DNA of 64,000 bases from Homoserinibacter gongjuensis (lineage in GTDB: Bacteria; Actinomycetota; Actinomycetes; Actinomycetales; Microbacteriaceae). Shown piece by piece: positions 56,260-64,000 of the stretch; the first letter of the stretch is position 1; every line of letters begins with the position of its first letter. The DNA is taken from assembly GCF_030161875.1 (NCBI RefSeq), contig NZ_BSVA01000001.1, forward strand, positions 2,666,001 to 2,730,000. The letters run 5' to 3'. The notes under the pieces were generated by a model. The model made no database searches. It was not told the origin of the DNA and worked only from the letters and a program-made list of their open reading frames with translations. The position numbers were made by a program, and so were the translations under genes.

Positions 56260-57720
56260 ATGACTACCGCAACGACCGCCTCGGCTACCAAGCAGGTCGC
56301 CATCAACGACATCGGGTCTGCTGAAGACTTCCTGGCCGCGGTCGAACTCACCCTCAAGTTCTTCAACGACGGAGACCTCATCGAGGGCACCGTCGTCAAG
56401 ATCGACCGCGACGAGGTCCTGCTCGACGTCGGCTACAAGACCGAGGGTGTCATCCCCTCACGCGAACTTTCCATCAAGCACGATGTCGACCCCACCGAGG
56501 TCGTCTCGGTCGGCGACAGCGTCGAGGCCCTCGTTCTCCAGAAGGAGGACAAGGAAGGCCGCCTGATCCTCTCCAAGAAGCGTGCGCAGTACGAGCGCGC
56601 CTGGGGTGATGTCGAGAAGATCAAGGAGTCCGACGGCGTCGTGACCGGCCAGGTCATCGAGGTCGTCAAGGGCGGTCTCATCGTCGACATCGGCCTGCGT
56701 GGCTTCCTCCCGGCGTCGCTCATCGAGCTGCGCCGCGTGCGCGACCTGACGCCGTACCTCGGCCAGGAGATCGAGGCGAAGATCCTCGAGCTCGACAAGA
56801 ACCGCAACAACGTCGTGCTCAGCCGCCGTGCGCTGCTCGAGCAGACCCAGTCGGAGTCGCGTTCGACCTTCCTCAACAACCTCCAGAAGGGCCAGGTCCG
56901 CAAGGGCGTCGTGTCCTCGATCGTCAACTTCGGCGCGTTCGTCGACCTGGGCGGCGTGGACGGCCTCGTGCACGTCTCGGAGCTCTCGTGGAAGCACATC
57001 GAGCACGCCTCCGAGGTCGTCGAGGTCGGCCAGGAGGTCACCGTCGAGATCCTCGAGGTCGACCTGGACCGTGAGCGCGTGTCGCTCTCGCTCAAGGCGA
57101 CCCAGGAGGACCCGTGGCAGGTCTTCGCCCGCACCCACGCGATCGGTCAGATCGCACCGGGCAAGGTCACGAAGCTCGTTCCGTTCGGCGCCTTCGTGCG
57201 CGTCGCGGACGGCATCGAGGGCCTCGTGCACATCTCGGAGCTGTCGGGCAAGCACGTCGAGCTCGCGGAGCAGGTCGTCTCGGTCGGCGACGAGGTGTTC
57301 GTCAAGGTCATCGACATCGACCTCGACCGTCGCCGCATCTCGCTGAGCCTCAAGCAGGCCAACGAGGGCATCGACCCGAACAACTCCGAGTTCGACTCGG
57401 GCCTCGCCGCGCTGTACGGCATGGTCACCGAGTACGACGAGCAGGGCAACTACAAGTACCCGGAGGGCTTCGACCCGACCTCGGGCGAGTGGCTCGAGGG
57501 TTTCGAGGCCCAGCGCGACGCATGGGAGGCCGAGTATGCGGCTGCCCAGGCGCGCTGGGAGGCTCACAAGAAGCAGATCCTCGCCGCCGAGGCGACCGAG
57601 GCCGAGCTCGAAGCGCGCCCCTCGGGCAACTCGTTCTCGTCGGAGAGCTCGTCGGGCGGCACCCTTGCCGACGACGCGTCGCTCGCGGCGCTGCGCGAGA
57701 AGCTCAGCAGCAACTCCTGA
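56260..57720 (+). CDS. rpsA: 30S ribosomal protein S1
   Basis: mRNA-binding ribosomal protein. 486 residues with four S1 (OB-fold) domains, at about 36-105 ([26 protein letters not shown]), 124-190 ([28 protein letters not shown]), 210-278 ([28 protein letters not shown]) and 295-365 ([29 protein letters not shown]). A Glu/Ala-rich helix and a Ser-rich tail follow. Four domains is the usual actinobacterial form. Intact. Confidence 0.96.
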   Translation: MTTATTASATKQVAINDIGSAEDFLAAVELTLKFFNDGDLIEGTVVKIDRDEVLLDVGYKTEGVIPSRELSIKHDVDPTEVVSVGDSVEALVLQKEDKEGRLILSKKRAQYERAWGDVEKIKESDGVVTGQVIEVVKGGLIVDIGLRGFLPASLIELRRVRDLTPYLGQEIEAKILELDKNRNNVVLSRRALLEQTQSESRSTFLNNLQKGQVRKGVVSSIVNFGAFVDLGGVDGLVHVSELSWKHIEHASEVVEVGQEVTVEILEVDLDRERVSLSLKATQEDPWQVFARTHAIGQIAPGKVTKLVPFGAFVRVADGIEGLVHISELSGKHVELAEQVVSVGDEVFVKVIDIDLDRRRISLSLKQANEGIDPNNSEFDSGLAALYGMVTEYDEQGNYKYPEGFDPTSGEWLEGFEAQRDAWEAEYAAAQARWEAHKKQILAAEATEAELEARPSGNSFSSESSSGGTLADDASLAALREKLSSNS

Positions 57721-57735
57721 GCGCCCGCGCTCATC

Positions 57736-57767
57736 CGGATGGCCGGTCCCCGGGGGCCGGCCATCCG
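57736..57767 (+). terminator. Hairpin terminator after rpsA
   Basis: Perfect 11-bp stem CGGATGGCCGG / CCGGCCATCCG with a 10-base loop, 15 bases after the rpsA stop. No U-tract. Confidence 0.75.
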
Positions 57768-57809
57768 CCGTTAACACGCGGAGACCGGCATCCGCTCACG
57801 CCCGTGCCG

Positions 57810-57943
57810 TTGTGCAGGAGTTCTTATGCAGGAGCGGCGGGCCTGTTATGCAGGACCGCTCGCCGAGATGCCCGGAACTTCGGGCCCATCCGAGTGCCTC
57901 CGCCGCAGTTCTCCTGCGCAACAGCGGGACTCCTGCACAACAG
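57810..57943. repeat. Array of five CTGTTRTGCAGGA-like boxes
   Basis: Three boxes in + orientation (57810, 57824 and 57845; core TTGTGCAGGAG, TTATGCAGGAG, GTTATGCAGGACC) and two in - orientation (TCCTGCGCAACAG at 57912, TCCTGCACAACAG at 57931) flank a GCCCG/CGGGC hairpin (57870-57885). The whole lies between the rpsA terminator and the 3' end of the DUF4126 gene. I see no coding potential in it. Confidence 0.7.
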
Positions 57944-57949
57944 GGCAGC

Positions 57950-58570
57950 TCAGCTCGGGAACCCGGGCGGGGTCGCGAGAGCGGCTGCCCGTGCCTGGCG
58001 ACGGCGGCGCATCGCGCGCACGAGCAGTACGAAGCCCAGCACCATGAGCACGAGGCCGATGAGCACCAGGATCGGCGCGACGAGGGCGAACACGACCATG
58101 AGCAGGCTCGCTCCGTCCTCGGCCGTGCTCAGCACGGGTGCCGCGACGCCCGCCGTGCCCAGGTTGGCGATCGGACGCACCGCCATCTTCGCGAGGTGCA
58201 CGACGAGGGCGAGCACGATGCCGATGACGATCGGCACCCAGGCTCCCGTCGAGAAGAAGCTGCCCGGGTCGTCGACCGCCACCGTCTCGGTGCCGATGCC
58301 GCCCGCAAAGACGATGCCCCCGGATGCGGGGCGCACGACGGTCTGGATCCAGTCGTTGACGCTGTCGACGGCGGGAACCTTGTCGGCGACGACCTCGACG
58401 ACGAGCAGCAGCCCGATGATCACGAGTACCCACTCGTTCGAGAGCCAGGTCCACCCGCTCGGCAGCCCGATCCAATCGAACCGCGCCGCGAGCCCCATCA
58501 CGAGCAACGGGATGTAGGCGTTGAGTCCCGCCGCGGCGGCGAGTCCCGCGCCCGTCAGCACCTCGAGCAT
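57950..58570 (-). CDS. DUF4126 family membrane protein
   Basis: 206 residues with about four to five hydrophobic segments, starting LEVLTGAGLAAAAGLNAYIPLLVMGLAARF. It has VLVIIGLLLVVEVVADKVPAVDSVNDWIQTVVRPASGGIVFA, the conserved DUF4126 core with DKVP and D-x-W, then a long C-terminal hydrophobic hairpin and a basic tail. Function unknown; possibly a channel or transporter-like protein. ATG 58570. Flanked on both sides by palindromic repeats. Confidence 0.85.
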   Translation of the reverse strand: MLEVLTGAGLAAAAGLNAYIPLLVMGLAARFDWIGLPSGWTWLSNEWVLVIIGLLLVVEVVADKVPAVDSVNDWIQTVVRPASGGIVFAGGIGTETVAVDDPGSFFSTGAWVPIVIGIVLALVVHLAKMAVRPIANLGTAGVAAPVLSTAEDGASLLMVVFALVAPILVLIGLVLMVLGFVLLVRAMRRRRQARAAALATPPGFPS

Positions 58571-58595
58571 GCCGCCATGCTACGGGTGGTGGCGT

Positions 58596-58665
58596 CAAAC
58601 GCTGTAGCTCTGCGCCACCCGCGGCAGAGATTGCAGGCGCGCCCCGCACAACGCTGCAGCGTTTG
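58596..58665. repeat. 70-bp palindromic element, copy 2 (opposite orientation)
   Basis: CAAACGCTGTAGC (58596-58608) and GCTGCAGCGTTTG (58653-58665), 13-bp ends with one mismatch. Length is exactly 70 bp, as for the copy at 30790. The reverse complement aligns to copy 1 without gaps, sharing both ends and the central GCGCGCC. Confidence 0.8.
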
Positions 58666-58723
58666 GACGACCCGACCGGAGGGTGTGGCGAGCTGACCGG
58701 AGGGAGCGTGACAGCATGGACGC

Positions 58724-59365
58724 ATGCTCGTGGCGCTCACGGGAGGCATCGCCTCCGGCAAATCGACGGTCGCCCGGCGGCTGGCCCGGCTCGGCGCGGT
58801 CGTCGTGGACGCCGACGCTCTCGCCCGCGAGGTCGTCGAACCCGGCACGCCCGCACTGGCGCGCATCGCGGAGGAGTTCGGCGCCCACGTGATCGCGGCC
58901 GACGGGTCGCTCGATCGCGCTGCTCTCGGCGCGATCGTGTTCGGCGACGACGACGCGCGCCGCGCGCTCAACGCGATCACGCATCCGGCCGTGGGGGAGC
59001 GCTCACGGGCGCTCTTCGACGCCGCGCACGCCGCGGATCCGGATGCTGTGGTCGTCTACGACGTGCCTCTGCTGATCGATGGCCACGGCAACGGTCGCGT
59101 CGATGAGTTCGACAGGGTGATCGTGGTGTCGGCGGATGAGGAGACCCGCGCGAGGCGGCTCGTCGAGCTGCGCGGGATGGATGAGGCAGAGGCTCGGCGC
59201 CGCATCGCCTCCCAGGCGCCCGAGGCGGCCCGCCTCGCGATCGCCGACGACGTCATCGACACAACCGGCACTCTCGAGCAGACACTCGCCCAGGTGGACG
59301 CGCTGTGGCAGCGACTGCGCGCCGCCTCGCTCGCCGACGGGTCGTCGAGTTCGCCGCAGGAGTAG
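58724..59365 (+). CDS. coaE: Dephospho-CoA kinase
   Basis: Last step of CoA synthesis. 213 residues from ATG 58724. The P-loop is [18 protein letters not shown], followed by [13 protein letters not shown], the NAITHPAV segment, [11 protein letters not shown] and [22 protein letters not shown]. It lacks the C-terminal UPF0157 extension found in mycobacterial CoaE. Intact. Confidence 0.95.
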   Translation: MLVALTGGIASGKSTVARRLARLGAVVVDADALAREVVEPGTPALARIAEEFGAHVIAADGSLDRAALGAIVFGDDDARRALNAITHPAVGERSRALFDAAHAADPDAVVVYDVPLLIDGHGNGRVDEFDRVIVVSADEETRARRLVELRGMDEAEARRRIASQAPEAARLAIADDVIDTTGTLEQTLAQVDALWQRLRAASLADGSSSSPQE

Positions 59366-59381
59366 CGCGCGCCCAGCGCGC

Positions 59382-59403
59382 TGTCGGAGGCCGCTTCTAG
59401 GCT
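59382..59403 (+). promoter_or_regulatory. uvrB promoter with RecA-NDp/PafBC-like motif
   Basis: TGTCGGAG (59382-59389), eight bases, TAGGCT (59398-59403), then five bases to ATG 59409. The stretch TGTCGGAGGCCGC is identical to that in the uvrA promoter. It matches the mycobacterial TTGTCRGTG-N8-TANNNT DNA-damage motif in spacing and core. Confidence 0.7.
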
Positions 59404-59408
59404 GGGGG

Positions 59409-61482
<2,074 letters not shown>

Positions 61483-61486
<4 letters not shown>

Positions 61487-62038
61487 GCCGGGTGCTCGTG
61501 GTCGGTGCGACCGGCGTGATCGGGTCGCGCCTGTTGCCCCGCCTGGTGGCGGACGGCCACGAGGTGCACGGCACGACACGGCGCGACGATCGGCTCTCCG
61601 CGATCGAGCACGCCGGGGCGGGCCCGCACCTGCTGGACGTGCTCGACGAGCCTGCGGTGACCGCCCTGCTCGCCGACCTCGCCCCCGACGTCGTGCTGCA
61701 CGTGTTCACCGACCTCTCAGGGCGCGACTTCGCCTCCAACTCGCACCTGCGCATCGCGGGCACGCGCATCCTCGTCGACGCGAGCCTCGCCGCAGGGGCC
61801 ACGACGATGGTCGCGCAGAGTGTCGCGTGGGCGAGCGTGCCCGGGGTCGGCGAGGCCGACGAGACGACGCCCGAGCTCAGTGCAGGAGTGGGCTCCCGTG
61901 TTCGCCGAACGAGTGGGCGGACGCGTCGAGCGGATCGCGGATGCGCCACCCGGCCGCACCGCGTCGCGTCGCACCGCGGCCGCGCGCGGCTGGCGCCCGC
62001 AGCACACCGACTGGCGCGAGGGTCTCGGACTCGCCTGA
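61483..62038 (+). pseudogene. NAD-dependent epimerase/dehydratase, internally deleted
   Basis: The N-terminal half is a normal Rossmann [47 protein letters not shown] and NSHLRIAGTRILVDASLAAGATTMVAQSVAWAS. After DETTPELS (about 61880) the sequence jumps out of frame to the family's C-terminal end, VQEWAPVFAERVGGRVERIADAPPGR to GWRPQHTDWREGL (stop 62036-62038). The middle catalytic and substrate part, about 100 residues in relatives, is missing. A single lost base cannot explain this, unlike the other breaks in the window. Adjacent and convergent to the regulator. Confidence 0.75.
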
Positions 62039-62046
62039 CCCCTCGC

Positions 62047-62891
62047 TCACGCGCTGAATTGCTGGGTGCCGATCACGCCGAGCAACTCGAGTCGCTGCGC
62101 GCTCTCCGACCCGGGTTCGGCCGTGTAGATCGTGATGATGAGGCCCGTCTCGCTGACCTCGAGCACGTCGCAGTCGAGCTCGAGTTCGCCGACCATCGGG
62201 TGATCGATCGTCTTGTGGCCCGAGCCGTAGCGGCCACTCGCTCCAGCCGCCCAGAGGCTCGCGAAACGGGGGCTCCCGGCACGCAGTTCGGCGATGAGGC
62301 GGGCGACCGAGTCATCGGCGGGGAAGCGCTCGCTCGCCTCGCGAAGCCGGCCCACGAGCGCGTTCTCGTGCGCGGCGCGCTGCTCGTCGGTGTACCGCAC
62401 AGGCGTTCCGGGCCCGAGGAAGTGCCGCCAGGCCGCGCTCCGGGCCGAATCGTCTCGGGCGAGCGGATCGCCGAACAGCGCTGAGAAGAGCGCGTTTGCG
62501 CCGAGCAGTCGGTCGGCGGCGTCGATGACCCCGACCGGTGCGTCGAGCCGCTCCACCATGCGCGCCACCCCGGAAGGCAGGTACGAGGGCACGAGCGCCC
62601 CGGCCGGCCGCGCGATCCCGGCCAGCAGCATCAGATGGTCTTCATCGCCGCTGTCGAGCCGGAGCGCGCGACTCAGCGCGCCGACGATCTGCGGGGAGGG
62701 TGCCCACCCCGGCCTTGTTCGAGCCGCGCCAGGTAGTCCACCGAGATGCCGGCGAGCACGGCGAGCTCCTCGCGGCGAAGGCCCGGGGCGCGACGCGACC
62801 GGCCTGTCGACAGCCCCACGGCATCCGGGCTGGTGCGATCACGTAAACGACGCAGCGCGCGCCCGAACTCGGTTTCCGCCACGTGCTTCAT
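62047..62891 (-). CDS. XRE-family regulator with MmyB-like ligand-binding domain (one apparent frameshift)
   Basis: 281 residues after repair. The N-terminal helix-turn-helix is EFGRALRRLRDRTSPDAVGLS, then the family's characteristic PGLRREELAVLAGISVDYLARLEQGR. The C-terminal domain (PVGVIDAADRLLGANALFSALFGDP, LVGRLREASERFPADDSVARLIAEL, KTIDHPMVGELELDCDVLEV) is the MmyB-like, PAS-related ligand domain. One base is missing near 62696 (GRGGHPSPQIVGALSRAL when repaired). Divergent from an SDR gene, the usual arrangement for regulator and target. Confidence 0.9.
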
Positions 62892-62915
62892 TATCCGCGC
62901 GTCGCCGCGGTCGAA

Positions 62916-62936
62916 CCTGGCCCTCTGCGTACCAGG
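62916..62936. promoter_or_regulatory. Candidate operator of the MmyB-like regulator
   Basis: CCTGG (62916-62920), 11 bases, CCAGG (62932-62936): an inverted repeat in the 92-base gap between the divergent regulator and SDR. Position and symmetry suit a dimeric HTH protein, but the arms are short. Confidence 0.35.
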
Positions 62937-62983
62937 ATGTTCGCGGCCTGGGCGTCCGGACCCGATCGTTCGAGCATCGACTC

Positions 62984-63691
62984 ATGACAACAACCCTCAT
63001 CACCGGAGCGAACAAGGGTCTCGGCCGCGAGACCGCTCGAGCCCTCATCGCACAGGGGCATCGCGTCCTCGTCGGGGCGCGCGACGCGGAACGGGGCACG
63101 ACCGCCGCGCGCGAGCTCGGTGCCGAGTTCATTCAGCTCGATGTCACCTCCGACGACTCGGTCACAGCTGCGGCCGCCCGCGTCGCCGAGCTCGGCGGTC
63201 TCGATGTGCTCGTCAACAATGCGGGCGTCGAGGAACGACAGCCAGACGGTGGTTTCATCGCTCTCCCTGACCTCGATGCCGCGACGGCGGCGCACACCTT
63301 CGAGACCAACGTGCTCGGACTCATCCGCACCACGCGGGCCTTCCTGCCACTGCTCGAGCGCTCCGCCGCCGGGGTGATCGTCAACGTCGGAAGTGCACTC
63401 GGCTCGCTCGAGCTCGCGACCGAGGTCGGGTCCCCTGTGGCGCAGTACCCCGGGATCGCGTACCCGGCATCGAAGGCCGCCGTCACGATGATCACGGTGC
63501 GGCTCGCCGCAGCGTACCCGCAGCTGCGCATCAACGTCGTCGAGCCGGGATTCACGAGCACCGACCTCAACCACCACCAGGGCACTCAGACGGTCGAGGA
63601 GGGCGCCGAGATCATCGTGCGCATGGCCACGGTGGCCCCGGATGGTCCGACCGGCACGTACACCTCGCTGAACGGACCGTTGCCCTGGTGA
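62984..63691 (+). CDS. SDR family oxidoreductase
   Basis: 235-residue classical short-chain dehydrogenase. The cofactor loop is [17 protein letters not shown], followed by DVLVNNAG, the catalytic Ser in [13 protein letters not shown], the Tyr-Lys pair of [10 protein letters not shown] and the [16 protein letters not shown] segment. Preference for NADP(H) is plausible from the Arg after the first strand (VGARDAERG). The substrate is unknown. Probably controlled by the divergent MmyB-type regulator. Intact. Confidence 0.92.
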   Translation: MTTTLITGANKGLGRETARALIAQGHRVLVGARDAERGTTAARELGAEFIQLDVTSDDSVTAAAARVAELGGLDVLVNNAGVEERQPDGGFIALPDLDAATAAHTFETNVLGLIRTTRAFLPLLERSAAGVIVNVGSALGSLELATEVGSPVAQYPGIAYPASKAAVTMITVRLAAAYPQLRINVVEPGFTSTDLNHHQGTQTVEEGAEIIVRMATVAPDGPTGTYTSLNGPLPW

Positions 63692-63705
63692 CGCCCCCGG
63701 CGGAA

Positions 63706-63727
63706 TGTCGGAGGCCGCCCGTAGAAT
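63706..63727 (+). promoter_or_regulatory. uvrA promoter with RecA-NDp/PafBC-like motif
   Basis: TGTCGGAG (63706-63713), eight bases, TAGAAT (63722-63727), then seven bases to GTG 63735. It is nearly identical to the uvrB promoter. The transcript would be leaderless. Confidence 0.7.
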
Positions 63728-63734
63728 GGGTTCA

Positions 63735-64000
63735 GTGTCGATCACGCCTGTCTCCAGCACCCAGAAGCTCAGCGTTCGGGGTGCCCGCGTCCACAATCTG
63801 AAGGACGTCGATCTCGAGATCCCGCGCGACGCGCTCGTCGTGTTCACGGGCCTCTCGGGCTCGGGCAAGTCGAGCCTCGCGTTCGACACGATCTTCGCCG
63901 AGGGGCAGCGCCGCTACGTCGAGTCGCTCTCCGCCTACGCCCGGCAGTTCCTCGGCCAGGTGGACCGCCCGGATGTCGACTTCATCGAAGGCCTGAGCCC
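63735..64000 (+). CDS. uvrA: UvrABC system protein A, 5' part (continues beyond window)
   Basis: Damage-recognition ATPase of nucleotide excision repair. The first 88 residues are visible: [21 protein letters not shown], the Walker [21 protein letters not shown] and [19 protein letters not shown] with the [13 protein letters not shown] segment. GTG 63735 sits seven bases after the -10 box; ATG 63726 is in frame but overlaps the box. No frameshift in the visible part. Confidence 0.95.
   Translation, partial: MSITPVSSTQKLSVRGARVHNLKDVDLEIPRDALVVFTGLSGSGKSSLAFDTIFAEGQRRYVESLSAYARQFLGQVDRPDVDFIEGLS

Noticed and set aside
57810..57943. CRISPR array downstream of rpsA
   Set aside because: The boxes are short, in both orientations and at irregular spacing, with no cas genes in the window.
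58703..58724. CAGCAT six bases before the coaE ATG as a leaderless -10
   Set aside because: It lacks the T at the first position and the TA start shared by the other boxes; evidence too thin.

Overview
The window is about 70% G+C and is packed with housekeeping genes, almost all on the + strand. Stops and starts commonly overlap (ATGA or GTGA). GTG starts are frequent, and many promoters are TANNNT boxes placed 5-7 bases before the start codon. Gene content and order point to an actinobacterium, most likely Microbacteriaceae: aro-efp-nusB; pyrR-pyrB-pyrC-carA-carB-pyrF-mIHF/gmk-rpoZ-coaBC-metK-priA-fmt; his-trp-lgt-gltBD-pyk; pdtaR-polA-rpsA-coaE-uvrB-uvrA. The family is an inference. I see no rRNA, phage, transposase or CRISPR array.

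Layout. 1-9.3 kb: 3' part of alaS, ruvX, mltG, the shikimate genes aroE-aroC-aroK-aroB-aroQ, then efp and nusB. 9.4-12.8 kb: a nitrate/sulfonate/taurine-type ABC importer (ATPase, lipoprotein, permease) and a convergent DoxX-like gene. 13.0-25.4 kb: the pyrimidine operon behind a PyrR-binding RNA loop, an mIHF-guanylate kinase fusion, rpoZ, coaBC and metK. 25.4-30.8 kb: priA, fmt, rsmB, rpe and an FKBP. 30.9-38.4 kb: a continuous his-trp run (hisE, G, F, I; trpE, two small membrane proteins, trpC, B, A). 38.4-47.2 kb: lgt, gltB, gltD, pyk. 47.3-56.2 kb: a YfcE-type phosphoesterase, a lipoprotein, tRNA-Leu(CAA), pdtaR, a thioesterase, polA, ptsH, and a DUF885/DUF4166/epimerase cassette. 56.3-64 kb: rpsA, a DUF4126 gene, coaE, uvrB, a decayed epimerase, a MmyB-type regulator divergent from its SDR, and the start of uvrA.

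A strong quality signal runs through the window. Twenty-five genes, many of them essential, carry 33 apparent frameshifts. Thirty-two fit one missing base each, mostly in runs of G or C, and one (hisF) fits two missing bases. Restoring these bases gives full-length proteins whose lengths are exact multiples of three, so I annotate the genes as whole CDSs and treat the shifts as probable read or assembly errors. The epimerase at 61483-62038 is different: it has lost about 100 codons and looks like a genuine pseudogene.

The most interesting non-coding signals are these. (1) polA, uvrB and uvrA share TGTCGG-N10-TANNNT promoters resembling the mycobacterial RecA-NDp/PafBC DNA-damage promoter. (2) Two copies of a 70-bp palindromic element with CAAACGCTGTAGC ends lie in opposite orientations. 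(3) A REP-like hairpin family has three copies, one of them read through as the C-terminal tail of CarA. (4) A compact array of five CTGTTRTGCAGGA-like boxes lies downstream of rpsA. (5) A PyrR-binding loop sequesters the pyrR Shine-Dalgarno sequence.
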